Positions 50,852 to 59,499 of a stretch of 64,000 nucleotides of DNA are shown piece after piece. The DNA is taken from contig JAVBNH010000027.1 of assembly GCA_031551635.1 (NCBI GenBank), forward strand, positions 1 through 64,000, read 5' to 3'. Below the pieces are notes generated by a model. That model did no database searches. It was not told the DNA's origin and saw only the letters and a list, made by a program, of their open reading frames with translations. A program made the translations under genes and the position numbers. This DNA comes from JAVBNH01 sp031551635. Its GTDB lineage: Bacteria; Bacillota; Clostridia; Oscillospirales; Acutalibacteraceae. Every line of letters begins with the position of its first letter. Position 1 is the stretch's first letter.

Positions 50852-51709
50852 TTATTCGGAAAACTCAGCCGACCAGGTGAAGACAAAGCTTCCGCCCTTT
50901 TCCAGCGCGACTATCTGATCCTTTTTAGAAATATCATCTTTCTTTTCATGGGAGTCGTTAACGCCGAACCAGGGCTCAATGCAGACATACGGCGCGCCCG
51001 GCTTCGCCCAAAGCCCGAGATACGGGGCTTTTCCGAGATTAAACTTCACCTTGCGGCTGCTGCTTTGGCTGCACAGAGTAATGTAATCTGATTTAATTCC
51101 GGAAAGAATGAGCGCGTCCTCGTTAAAAATATCCTCTGTGACGGTGATAGTTTTTGAATCAATTAAGACATTTTTCTTTTCGGTAATTCTTAGAGCATCA
51201 ACAAGGTCAATTTTTTCGCTGTCGAGAGTCTCATTGAGTTCAAACTCAAGTGTATCACCGATTTCGCAGTTAAAGCCGGGGTGGGCGCCGAGCGAAAAGT
51301 ACATCACACAGTCATTTTTATTGACTACCGTGTGCTCAACCGTCAGCTTGCTGCCCTCGAGAATATATTTTACAAGTAAGTCGAATTTATACGGAAAAGC
51401 TTTCAGTGTCTCTTCGGTTTCGCTCTCGATAAAAGTAATTTCGGCATTCTTTATTTCCTTCACGGCAAAAGGCAGCTTGCGGGAAAGCCCGTGCTTCGGC
51501 ATTGTATATTCTTTGCCGTCAATATAATATTTATCGTCATAAAGCCTGCCGACAATCGGAAAGAGTATAGGCGCTCTGCCGTACCAAATATCGGGATTGC
51601 CCTGCCACAAAAACTCAAAGCCGCTTGACTTCGACTTGACGGAAAAGAGCTCGCAGCCCATTTCATTGACCTCAACAGACAAAACATCGTTCTCTATTTT
51701 TTTTATCAT
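50852..51709 (-). CDS. LacX-like aldose 1-epimerase family protein
   Basis: A 285-residue galactose mutarotase-fold protein of the LacX/YeaD type. GRAPILFPIVGRLYDDKY, PKHGLSRKLPF (His), SLGAHPGFNCE (His) and a C-terminal CIEPWFGVNDS (Glu) provide the conserved substrate and catalytic residues. It probably interconverts anomers of a sugar or sugar phosphate. RBS AAAGGGA is eight bases from the ATG. Follows DUF1292 with a 92-base gap on the same strand, upstream of it, so may be co-transcribed. Confidence 0.88.
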   Translation of the reverse strand: MIKKIENDVLSVEVNEMGCELFSVKSKSSGFEFLWQGNPDIWYGRAPILFPIVGRLYDDKYYIDGKEYTMPKHGLSRKLPFAVKEIKNAEITFIESETEETLKAFPYKFDLLVKYILEGSKLTVEHTVVNKNDCVMYFSLGAHPGFNCEIGDTLEFELNETLDSEKIDLVDALRITEKKNVLIDSKTITVTEDIFNEDALILSGIKSDYITLCSQSSSRKVKFNLGKAPYLGLWAKPGAPYVCIEPWFGVNDSHEKKDDISKKDQIVALEKGGSFVFTWSAEFSE

Positions 51710-51864
51710 AAAAAACAGTCCCTTTCATTTTTTAATATTTTACCATACTCAAAAGCATATGTAAACAGAGTTATTTACTTTTGTCTTATTTTATAGTAAT
51801 ATAGTGGATAAAAAAAGGATGGTGACGGGCATATTAATAAAACGGTACAATTTGCCCGAAATGA

Positions 51865-52650
51865 ATGATTATTGACGCCCACGCGCACATTTATCCCGAT
51901 AAGGTCGCGGCGAAAGCCGTTGAGAGCATCGGCAGGTTTTATGATAGGGAAATGAAAATAAAAGAGGGGACTGTCGGCGGACTTTTGCAGCTCGGCGATG
52001 AAGCCGGAGTTGATAAATTCCTCGTTCATTCCGTCGCAACGACGCCGGCTCAAATTGACGGAATAACAAAATTTATCGGCTCGGCTGTTGCGACGCACCC
52101 CGACAGACTCATAGGCTTCACCTCCTCGCACCCTGAAAGCCGGAATATTGCGAATGAGGTTGAATATGCTATAAGTCTTGGGCTCAAGGGAATAAAGCTA
52201 CACCCTGATTTTCAGCAGTTTGACATAGACAGCCCCGACGCGATGAAAATATATGAGGTCATTGAGGGCAGGCTTCCCGTGCTGCTGCACACCGGCGACT
52301 TCAGAACACAGTTCTCAAAGCCCGAAAGAATATTAAATATAATAAAAAAATTTCCTCGCCTTACAGTCATTGCCGCGCATTTCGGCGGCTGGTCTGAGTG
52401 GGAGCGTGCGGCTGAAATCCTCTCTGGAACCGGTGTATATGTTGACACCTCAAGCACTCAGGGCTTTATAGACAGCGAAAGAGTGCGCCGCCTTATGGAT
52501 GCTTACGGCGAGGATTACTGCATTTTCGGCTCCGATTACCCGATGTGGAAAGTCGGCGACGAACTTGAAATGATAACAAAGCTTTTCAACTCAGAAGAAG
52601 AAAAAGAAAAAATCCTGCATAAAAATATAGAAAAAGTATTGAAGCTGTGA
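51865..52650 (+). CDS. Amidohydrolase family TIM-barrel metalloenzyme
   Basis: A 261-residue amidohydrolase-2-type enzyme. IDAHAHIYPD gives HxH metal ligands, GIKLHPDFQQF and VLLHTGDF the central residues, VIAAHFGGW a His, and the C-terminal FGSDYPMWKVG the catalytic Asp. Members hydrolyse or decarboxylate cyclic or aromatic acids; the substrate is unknown. The ATG at 51865 is directly preceded by an in-frame TGA and has no clear RBS. The stop codon borders the truncated repeat copy R9, so the last residues may have been set by the repeat. Confidence 0.85.
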   Translation: MIIDAHAHIYPDKVAAKAVESIGRFYDREMKIKEGTVGGLLQLGDEAGVDKFLVHSVATTPAQIDGITKFIGSAVATHPDRLIGFTSSHPESRNIANEVEYAISLGLKGIKLHPDFQQFDIDSPDAMKIYEVIEGRLPVLLHTGDFRTQFSKPERILNIIKKFPRLTVIAAHFGGWSEWERAAEILSGTGVYVDTSSTQGFIDSERVRRLMDAYGEDYCIFGSDYPMWKVGDELEMITKLFNSEEEKEKILHKNIEKVLKL

Positions 52651-52709
52651 TGAAAGCTCAATAAAAAACAAGCCTTTGGATGTGGGCTTGGCAAGCCAAG
52701 CCCACGTTA
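52651..52709 (+). repeat. Dispersed repeat, truncated copy R9
   Basis: Begins within the left hairpin (TGAAAGCTC) and lacks the first 17-18 bases; the right hairpin is intact and the end reads CGTTAA. It starts right after the amidohydrolase stop codon. An AT-rich palindrome (TTAATTAATC/GATTAATTAA) follows at 52708-52730. Confidence 0.88.
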
Positions 52710-52761
52710 ATTAATCACTGATTAATTAAAATTAACTCACTTTTGCATAATCATTTACTAT

Positions 52762-52796
52762 CATCCAGAATCCAGCATCCAGCATCTAGCATCCAG
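52762..52796. repeat. Heptamer tandem repeat (CATCCAG x5) in a gene end
   Basis: Units CATCCAG, AATCCAG, CATCCAG, CATCTAG, CATCCAG. The CTAG of the fourth unit supplies the stop codon of the minus-strand URO-D gene, so its final codons are repeat sequence. Confidence 0.8.
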
Positions 52797-53856
52797 TCTC
52801 GTAGCTCTTGCAAGCCTCAATATAAGCGAGAATATTTTCCCATGGTACCTCTGGCTCGAGGAGGTGGGTGGGAGCAGGGAAGAGCCCGCCTTTTTTGCCC
52901 GCTATATCAAGGTTATGCCACACAGCATCCCTTACCTCCCCCGGCGTTCCGAAGGGCATGACTGTCTGAGTGCCTATGGTGCCGTGGAAGGAGAGCCGTT
53001 CGCCGTATTCGCGGTGAACCTCCTCAAATTCCATGCATTCGCTCTGTATAGGATTGAGAACATCAATGCCCGCGTCTATCAGGTGCTCGATAAAAGGAAT
53101 GACATAGCCACAGGAATGGTAAATCACGATTATATCCGGCTTTATAGCCTTCGCGCTGTCAATAATCCTCTTTAAGCGCGGCTTCAACCATTTGCAATAC
53201 ATTTCCACACTCATCATTATCGTGCTCTGCATGCCGATATCATCGCCGAGGTAAAGAATATCAACGCCCGCTTTCGCAAAGGACTGGGCGTTTAATATTG
53301 CTCGTTTTGTCACCTCTTCAAAAATATATGTCGCCTTCTCGTCCTCGCACATCATATCCATCATGATTTCCTCCATCGAGCGCATATACCACGAGGTTTC
53401 CCAAACCGTGCACGCCATGTGACCGACAGAGGCGAGACCCAGAGCCTTTGCTGACTCAACCGCGAATTTTTGATGTGCTGCTGAGGCGTGCTCATAATCA
53501 GGCAGGGGATAGGACTTTATCTCCTCAAGCGTAGTCATATTACGCATCGGATTTCGCATGTAGGTCATGTGCATGCTCGTTGGAGACGGCTCGTGACCGA
53601 CACCCCAGCAGTTTATCGACGCGTCCGGCTTGAGCGGCGGGTCAAAGTATTTCTCAAATATTTTATAGTCAATTTCCGGCAGCTGCAGGCTACCGACAGG
53701 TACCCACGGAAAACCGAAAAAGTCTGCATATGGCTTTTTTGTACCGTATTTTTCCCGATACTCATTATGCAGCGACTTGCACAGCGAAAACTCAAAAGGT
53801 ACCTCGCAGTATCCCTGCCTGCGCAGGAGTGAAAGTAAATTTTCTCTTTTATTCAA
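52786..53856 (-). CDS. Uroporphyrinogen decarboxylase-fold (URO-D/MtaA-like) protein 1
   Basis: A 356-residue protein of the URO-D superfamily, which includes uroporphyrinogen decarboxylase and corrinoid-dependent methyltransferases. The late motifs IVIYHSCGYVIPFIEHLIDAGIDVLNPIQSECMEFEEV hold the His-x-Cys zinc ligands of the methyltransferase branch; VDILYLGDDIGMQ and LSFHGTIGTQTVMPFGTPGEV are family-typical. No corrinoid protein is encoded nearby. Start TTG at 53856 with AGAGG eight bases upstream (a GTG three codons earlier lies in the RBS). Divergent from a second family member. Confidence 0.87.
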   Translation of the reverse strand: MNKRENLLSLLRRQGYCEVPFEFSLCKSLHNEYREKYGTKKPYADFFGFPWVPVGSLQLPEIDYKIFEKYFDPPLKPDASINCWGVGHEPSPTSMHMTYMRNPMRNMTTLEEIKSYPLPDYEHASAAHQKFAVESAKALGLASVGHMACTVWETSWYMRSMEEIMMDMMCEDEKATYIFEEVTKRAILNAQSFAKAGVDILYLGDDIGMQSTIMMSVEMYCKWLKPRLKRIIDSAKAIKPDIIVIYHSCGYVIPFIEHLIDAGIDVLNPIQSECMEFEEVHREYGERLSFHGTIGTQTVMPFGTPGEVRDAVWHNLDIAGKKGGLFPAPTHLLEPEVPWENILAYIEACKSYETGC

Positions 53857-54010
53857 AACAAACACCTCTTAACTTTTTCTATGCAATTATAGCATTTATT
53901 GCTTATCAAAGCAATAATCATTATAGGTCTTTTAATGTAAATCAGGGCTTTTTTTCTTCAAGCTGTTATGCTATAATTAAAGTCAAGAAATATCAAAGTA
54001 AGGTGAAAAT

Positions 54011-55015
54011 ATGAACAGAGACCCGGATTTTAACAATATTTTAAAGGTTTTGAACCGCGAAGCGCCCAGCCGCCCGACTTTGTTTGATTTTTTTATGAAC
54101 TATAAGCTTTATGAGCGGCTGTCCTGTGAAAAACGACCGGAGAGCGGCTTGAGTATTGACTCTAAACGCTTTCTTGTTAAAGCTTTTACTGCCGCCGGTT
54201 ACGATTACACCACAGTTCACGGCTCATTTTTTTCGTTTAAGGTTGGCGAAAAGGAACGCAGGCAGTCAATTTCGCTCAATGACGCGGCTTTGATAACAGA
54301 CAGGAAAAGCTTTAGCGAATATGTCTGGAATGAACCGGACGACCATGATTACAGTGCGATGAAGGACATTGAAAACGACTTGCCCCGGGGAATGAAGCTG
54401 ATGGTTGCGGGTCCCGGCGGTGTGCTCGAAAATGTAATCCGCATCATGGGCTACGACAAGCTCTGCATGCTGCTTTATGATGATGTTCAGCTTGTTTATG
54501 ATGTTTTTGAGGGTGTCGGGCACCGCCTTTTGCGGTATTATGAAAACTCAATCTGCTTTGATTCGGTTGGCTTTGTGATGTCTAATGATGATTGGGGGTT
54601 TAATACCCAGACCATGCTGACACCTGCCCAGATGCGGGAATTTGTTTTCCCCTGGCACAAAAAAATTGTTGAATTGGCGCACTCAAAGGGGTTGCCAATA
54701 GTTCTCCATTCCTGCGGCTTCTTCGGCGAGGTGATGGACGATGTTATCAAGCTCGGCTATCAGGGCAAGCATTCATTTGAGGATAATATTCTGAGCGTTG
54801 AAGAAAGCTATAAAAAGTGGCACAAAGATATTGCGATACTCGGCGGTATCGATATGAATTTTTTAATCACCAAACCCGCGTCACTGGTTACGGAACGCTC
54901 CCGAAACATGCTGTCACTCGGCAAAACAGGCTACGCGCTTGGCTCGGGCAACAGTATACCCGAATATGTCCCGCAGGAACAATATTTTGCGATGATTAAA
55001 GCTATTGAAGAATAA
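54011..55015 (+). CDS. Uroporphyrinogen decarboxylase-fold (URO-D/MtaA-like) protein 2
   Basis: A 334-residue paralogue with the same fold: FDSVGFVMSNDDWGFNTQTMLTPAQMREFVFPWHKKIVELAHSK..., then IVLHSCGFFGEVMDDVIKLGYQGKHSFEDN with the His-x-Cys zinc site and LGGIDMNFL. It is more distant in sequence from its divergent neighbour than a recent duplicate would be. RBS AAGGTG is six bases from the ATG; a TATAAT box lies near 53970. Probably a methyl-transfer enzyme acting with a corrinoid protein elsewhere, but not certain. Confidence 0.87.
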   Translation: MNRDPDFNNILKVLNREAPSRPTLFDFFMNYKLYERLSCEKRPESGLSIDSKRFLVKAFTAAGYDYTTVHGSFFSFKVGEKERRQSISLNDAALITDRKSFSEYVWNEPDDHDYSAMKDIENDLPRGMKLMVAGPGGVLENVIRIMGYDKLCMLLYDDVQLVYDVFEGVGHRLLRYYENSICFDSVGFVMSNDDWGFNTQTMLTPAQMREFVFPWHKKIVELAHSKGLPIVLHSCGFFGEVMDDVIKLGYQGKHSFEDNILSVEESYKKWHKDIAILGGIDMNFLITKPASLVTERSRNMLSLGKTGYALGSGNSIPEYVPQEQYFAMIKAIEE

Positions 55016-55040
55016 TTTTTTAGCTCAGGAGTAAAAACAG

Positions 55041-56075
55041 ATGAATTATGCTATATTAATGAATCCCGGTCACTCAAGGGTTTATTTTGAAATTTCGCAG
55101 AAGCTTGCCGCAGCTGAATTTGAGCTTGCCTCAAAAAATATGGACTGCTTAGTCAAAGATATTTCACACAGGCAAATTAAAGGCATAAATTATATCTGTT
55201 TTAGTGCCGACAAAGAAATGACGCCCCTTGACATTATAACTGTTTCAGGGCTGTCATTTATTTATGCACTTTTTGAAATAAAAGAAGCCGATTCATTGAC
55301 TGTTCTAATACCGATTGAACGCTCGTGTAACGGTTTTGTTGATGAAAGCATGAGTTCCATGCTGAAATATCAGGGAAAAACTAATGAAATTTTCACAAGA
55401 ATGCTGATAAATACTGCATATTATTCGCAAAAAAACAATGAGAATATCCGCCTTTTAGACCCTGTCGCGGGTAAGGGTACAACGCTTTTTGAGGGGCTTA
55501 TCAAAGGTTTCAATGTCTGCGGAATCGAAATTTCAGATAAGGTTGTGAGTGAAAGCTATCATTTTGTAAAAAAATTTCTTGAAACTGCAAAATATAAGTT
55601 CGAAACCGATACAATTAAAATGTCAGGCGCAAATAAGTCATATACCGCGTTAAAACACAGCTTCAGCATTGCGAAAACCAAGGAGGACGCAAAAGCTAAA
55701 AAAATAAAAAGCCTTGAATTGATTTGCGCTTCCTCACAGTTTGCTGATTTTATCTGCAAAAAAGCCAGCTTTGATTTGATAGTCGGCGACCTTCCTTATG
55801 GTATACAACACAGTAATGTCACAAATGAAAATCAAAGCTCAGCGACGCGCAACCCGCTGGAGCTGCTGACACTCTGCCTGCCTTCGTGGGTCACACTTCT
55901 GAAAAAAGGCGGCGCGCTCGCACTGTCATGGAATGTTAATGTGCTTGAGCGAAAAAAAATGACCGCCGTTCTTGAAAACAGCGGCTTGAAGGTGTTGAAT
56001 GAGGGCGTGTATTTGAAATTTGAGCACAGGGTTGACCAGGCGATTATCAGGGATATAATTGTGGCAATAAAATAA
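55041..56075 (+). CDS. TRM11-like SAM-dependent methyltransferase
   Basis: A 344-residue protein. The N-terminal 130 residues resemble the substrate-binding part of TRM11/UPF0020-type RNA methyltransferases; the C-terminal Rossmann domain has SAM motif I RLLDPVAGKGTTLFEGLIKGFNVCGIEI and the catalytic DLPYG (motif IV) in FDLIVGDLPYGIQH. The target is likely a guanosine or adenosine in RNA, perhaps tRNA. RBS CAGGAG is nine bases upstream; it follows the URO-D gene by 25 bases on the same strand. Function assigned at family level only. Confidence 0.8.
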   Translation: MNYAILMNPGHSRVYFEISQKLAAAEFELASKNMDCLVKDISHRQIKGINYICFSADKEMTPLDIITVSGLSFIYALFEIKEADSLTVLIPIERSCNGFVDESMSSMLKYQGKTNEIFTRMLINTAYYSQKNNENIRLLDPVAGKGTTLFEGLIKGFNVCGIEISDKVVSESYHFVKKFLETAKYKFETDTIKMSGANKSYTALKHSFSIAKTKEDAKAKKIKSLELICASSQFADFICKKASFDLIVGDLPYGIQHSNVTNENQSSATRNPLELLTLCLPSWVTLLKKGGALALSWNVNVLERKKMTAVLENSGLKVLNEGVYLKFEHRVDQAIIRDIIVAIK

Positions 56076-56078
56076 TTA

Positions 56079-57092
56079 TTACAAAAATATTACCTGACCC
56101 GTTTTACCGGACTGCTTTGCCGCATCGATAATATTATTGACCTGCAAAGCGGTTTCAAGTGATATTGAATATTCCTCCTCACCCTTTAGAACACTTGCGA
56201 TATGTTTATAAATTTTAAATTCATCGCCGTAATATCTCGGCTTTTCAATGGTTTCCTCCTGCACCTCCGCGTCAACCTCACCCCTGTAATTATTAGGGTC
56301 AACGCTCTCTGGCAAAGTCACTTTATGAGTGATAATTTTATTGTTATAAGCAAAAATCGTGCCGCGGTCACCCATGACAACCCAGTTTGGCATTCCTGAG
56401 ACGCTTATGCGAAACTCGCTTTGGAAGGTTATTTCGTTTTCGGTTTTCATGATGACATAATAATCATCCTCGGTGTCCCCGGGCATAATAACCTGCCGCT
56501 GCTCGCTGTAAACCGACTTCACCGGCGAATCAAAGAGCGCGAGCGGCTGGTCTATGACATGCGGACCCCAGTTCAGAAGATAACCGCCGCCGTATTCACT
56601 AAGCGTCTGCCAGTCGCTGCGAAGCCCGAAGGTCGATTCTAAACGCTTGACCTGAAAGACTTTCCCGATTTCACCGCTGTCAACAATTTCTCTGATTCGC
56701 ACTAGAATGTCGCCGAATCTCGCCGGCAGCCACGGCAGCAGCTTTTTTCCCGAAACAGCGGCGTAGGCAGTCATTTTCTGTACGTCCAGCGAATTTGTCG
56801 CCCAGGGTTTTGTGACAAGCACATTTTTACCGCTCAGCAGACAGTCGCAAGCCATATAACTGTGCTGAGAGCTACGAGTCACGACAACTACAAAATCAAG
56901 CTCTTCCTGACGCAGCATCTCTTTATAGTCTAGATAAACGCGGCAGCCGTATTTTTCGCGCGCGGCGTCAAGCTTTTCTTTCTCAGTATCACATACGGCG
57001 CACAGCTCAAAATCGTCATTTGAGCTTATAGGCAGGGCATGCATGGTGCTCCCGTTGCGTCCGTAACCGATTATTGCTGTTTTAATTTTCAT
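56079..57092 (-). CDS. Gfo/Idh/MocA family oxidoreductase (second)
   Basis: A 337-residue NAD(P)-dependent oxidoreductase. KTAIIGYGRNGSTMHA is the Rossmann start, KNVLVTKPWATN the EKP-like motif (Thr in place of Glu: TKP), and GGGYLLNWGPHVIDQPLALF the substrate motif with His. It follows the sugar isomerase gene by 33 bases on the same strand and is convergent with the methyltransferase, only three bases from its stop. Together with the isomerase it probably processes an unusual sugar or inositol. RBS is weak. Confidence 0.9.
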   Translation of the reverse strand: MKIKTAIIGYGRNGSTMHALPISSNDDFELCAVCDTEKEKLDAAREKYGCRVYLDYKEMLRQEELDFVVVVTRSSQHSYMACDCLLSGKNVLVTKPWATNSLDVQKMTAYAAVSGKKLLPWLPARFGDILVRIREIVDSGEIGKVFQVKRLESTFGLRSDWQTLSEYGGGYLLNWGPHVIDQPLALFDSPVKSVYSEQRQVIMPGDTEDDYYVIMKTENEITFQSEFRISVSGMPNWVVMGDRGTIFAYNNKIITHKVTLPESVDPNNYRGEVDAEVQEETIEKPRYYGDEFKIYKHIASVLKGEEEYSISLETALQVNNIIDAAKQSGKTGQVIFL

Positions 57093-57125
57093 ATTATCCC
57101 AACTTTTTGTATTGTTTATTGATTT

Positions 57126-57953
57126 TTAATGTAAGCTTTTTTCAAGCTTTTTCATTGTTTCAAGCTCTCGCCTGAGGTAGTCAGGTTCATTCCAGTCAAT
57201 CCATTCGCCACTCAAAAAGCCTTGATAGTCAATGCTTTTGAGGCATTCCAGTGCGGTTTTGTGGTCAACCTCACCAGTTCCGACAGGTGTAAAATAAAGA
57301 TTTCCGGGGGTATAGACACCGTCCCTGACCACACCCTCCCTGAACGCCCCGTCATGAAAATGCACATGGGCAATCCATGGTTTCAGCAACTCAAAAGCTT
57401 CGCGCATTTCTCTTTTTCCACTCAGAACAGGATGCATAATGTCCCAGTTAATCCCTATATTTTCCCTGTTGACAATTTTCATGACCGCGGCGGCATCCAC
57501 TGGATTACACCAGCTGTCATGCGTCTCCATGCAAATTTTAATGTCCCTCGCACCGATATAATCACTCAGGCAAAGCAGAGCGCTGCTGACATTTTTTATT
57601 GCCTGCTCTCTAATGAGAGTCTCGGGAAACCTACCGCCGAAAACTCGAATGACCTTAACCGAAAGCTTTTCGGCGAGGTCAATTATTTTTTTTGCTTTAT
57701 CGGTCTCATTAACTGTTATTTCCTCATTCGCAAAAGAACAGCCGCTTGCTATTGCGCAAATCTCCACTGAGTTTTGCCCGGCAATGCTTTTTACCTGAGC
57801 TAAAAACTCATCACCGCATCCTATTTCAACACCATGGGCATGCTTGCTGTCGAGCCGCAGCTCAATTCCGTCATAGCCGAGCTCCTGAGCTTTTTCGCAA
57901 AGTGCGGAAAAATCCAGCTCCGGACAGGAAAAACTCATAAACGAATATTTCAT
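57126..57953 (-). CDS. Sugar phosphate isomerase/epimerase (second)
   Basis: A 275-residue xylose isomerase-like TIM barrel. MSFSCPELDFSALCEKAQELGYDGIELR, ICMETHDSWCNP, GINWDIMHPVLSG and HVHFHDGAFREG carry the conserved Glu, Asp and His. The ATG overlaps the TGA of the upstream ATPase gene (ATGA), with AAGGGGATTG as RBS inside that gene. Operon: DUF4143 ATPase, this isomerase, Gfo/Idh/MocA oxidoreductase. The isomerase-oxidoreductase pair is common in sugar or inositol catabolism; the ATPase partner is unusual. Confidence 0.88.
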   Translation of the reverse strand: MKYSFMSFSCPELDFSALCEKAQELGYDGIELRLDSKHAHGVEIGCGDEFLAQVKSIAGQNSVEICAIASGCSFANEEITVNETDKAKKIIDLAEKLSVKVIRVFGGRFPETLIREQAIKNVSSALLCLSDYIGARDIKICMETHDSWCNPVDAAAVMKIVNRENIGINWDIMHPVLSGKREMREAFELLKPWIAHVHFHDGAFREGVVRDGVYTPGNLYFTPVGTGEVDHKTALECLKSIDYQGFLSGEWIDWNEPDYLRRELETMKKLEKSLH

Positions 57954-59404
57954 AAAACATCAATCCCCTTAAAATTATTTTTTTCCGCATGACCGAGGAG
58001 GTATAAAAACGCGAAGGCAGGAATCCTAACCAGTCTTTGTCTTTCCGGTGCATTATGAATACCGAAGTCCTCTGCGGTTTTTGTAATGATAATGCCCACC
58101 GACGCGTCCCTGCAGAGCCGGCAAATCGCCGAGTCATCAGCAACCGGAGCGTTTTCCCGGTACTTGACTTCTATTAAAATGTTTTTGGTATTGGGATATT
58201 CGACCACGATATCAATCTCTTTATCCTTTTTGCCGCCCCGATAATAACCTATTGAGGTTGCTTTTTGATAATAAAACGCAGCAACACTCTTGTAAACAGC
58301 AGTCTCGACCAGCTTACCCATTTCTGCCGGGTTTGTGAGAAGTTCGTCATCCATTAAAACAGCATTACGAATAGCGGCATCGGCAATATAAATCTTAGGA
58401 CTGGCTTTTAATACTTTTTTGCCGTCCATATCAACAGGCCAGCTCTGATAAATCAGGTTTGCACTTTCGAGGTAACGGATATAATTCTCGACCGTCGGTC
58501 GCGAAACGCCCTGCAGCTCTTTTGTTATTGCCTCAATCGAAACAATTTCGGAGGAGACATTACAAAGATATAGAAAAATCCGCTCGAGCTCAGTGGCATT
58601 GCGAATGTTATACAGTGACGGCAAATCTCGCTTGAGTACCTTGTCAACAACATCCTCACGCATAATTTGCTGCGCCAATAAATCGTTGTCCGCAAGAGCA
58701 AGCTCCGGAAAACCGCCAACCTGCAGATAGCGTATAAAATGCCGCTGCACATCAGATAGCTTCAACATTATTTTTATTCGTTCATCATGCGTCATATTTA
58801 AAAAGGATGTGACCTTCAGGTTCTTTTCAAGCTCTGGCTTCTGGGTGCTGAGAAGCTCGCAGTATTCATAAAACGAAAGCGTCGGCACCTGAATCACTGT
58901 CGTGCGTCCCGCTCCGCTCTCCTGATTTCCCCTGATAAGTGCAGGGCTGGCTGAACCTGTCGCCACTACATGGGTTTCGGGCTGCATATCATATATTGTT
59001 TTCAGCCACTTGTCCCAATCGCAGGCATATTGAACCTCATCAAAAAAGTAATAAACATCTTGATTGGCATAAATATTTTCATGGTAGCATTCCAGTATAT
59101 CATTGAAGGCACTGAGCTTTAACATCGGGTGGTCAAGAGAGATAAAAACAATTTTTTGCGGTGACACACCGTTCTCAAGCAGCTCATTTATCATTTGGTA
59201 TTGGATAGTCGTTTTACCGACCCGCCTTGTACCTGTCAGAATCACAGTACGCCGCATATCTGAGCGGTTAAGTTTTTTCATCGCCTCATAAAATGCAAAG
59301 CGTTTGTAATGCTTGCGGAACAGTGGATTAACAGCACCGCTTTTCCACCAGGGATTGTAAGCGGATAAAATTTTCAATATGCTTTCCTTACTTGTAATCG
59401 ACAT
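57950..59404 (-). CDS. AAA ATPase with DUF4143 C-terminal domain
   Basis: A 484-residue ATPase. Walker A is VILTGTRRVGKTTI, Walker B DVYYFFDEVQYACDW, then the typical VVATGSASPALIRG sensor region; a winged-helix portion (ISRPTVENYIRYLESANLIY-like) and the DUF4143 C-terminus with KDKEIDIVVEYPNTKNILIEVKYRE, a PD-(D/E)XK-like core. Function of the family is not known; it is spread by transfer and often lies alone. RBS AAGGAG is eight bases from the ATG. The stop overlaps the next gene's start by four bases, so it is coupled to a sugar operon. Confidence 0.88.
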   Translation of the reverse strand: MSITSKESILKILSAYNPWWKSGAVNPLFRKHYKRFAFYEAMKKLNRSDMRRTVILTGTRRVGKTTIQYQMINELLENGVSPQKIVFISLDHPMLKLSAFNDILECYHENIYANQDVYYFFDEVQYACDWDKWLKTIYDMQPETHVVATGSASPALIRGNQESGAGRTTVIQVPTLSFYEYCELLSTQKPELEKNLKVTSFLNMTHDERIKIMLKLSDVQRHFIRYLQVGGFPELALADNDLLAQQIMREDVVDKVLKRDLPSLYNIRNATELERIFLYLCNVSSEIVSIEAITKELQGVSRPTVENYIRYLESANLIYQSWPVDMDGKKVLKASPKIYIADAAIRNAVLMDDELLTNPAEMGKLVETAVYKSVAAFYYQKATSIGYYRGGKKDKEIDIVVEYPNTKNILIEVKYRENAPVADDSAICRLCRDASVGIIITKTAEDFGIHNAPERQRLVRIPAFAFLYLLGHAEKNNFKGIDVL

Positions 59405-59426
59405 TTAAAACACTCCTTATACAAGT

Positions 59427-59455
59427 ATTATATCCAATATCTTCAAATTAGTCAA
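59427..59455 (-). promoter_or_regulatory. Promoter of the ATPase-isomerase-oxidoreductase operon
   Basis: On the minus strand TTGACT (59450-59455) and TATAAT (59427-59432) are separated by 17 bases, 22 bases before the start codon. No other promoter was seen between the three genes. Confidence 0.75.
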
Positions 59456-59499
59456 GAAATATTATAAGTATACTTATAATCTTTGCCTAGCTTTATTCA

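Noticed and set aside
55041..56075. Methyltransferase with DLPYG as a DNA restriction-associated enzyme
   Set aside because: The N-terminal part resembles TRM11/UPF0020 RNA methyltransferases and no restriction gene is nearby; RNA modification is more likely.
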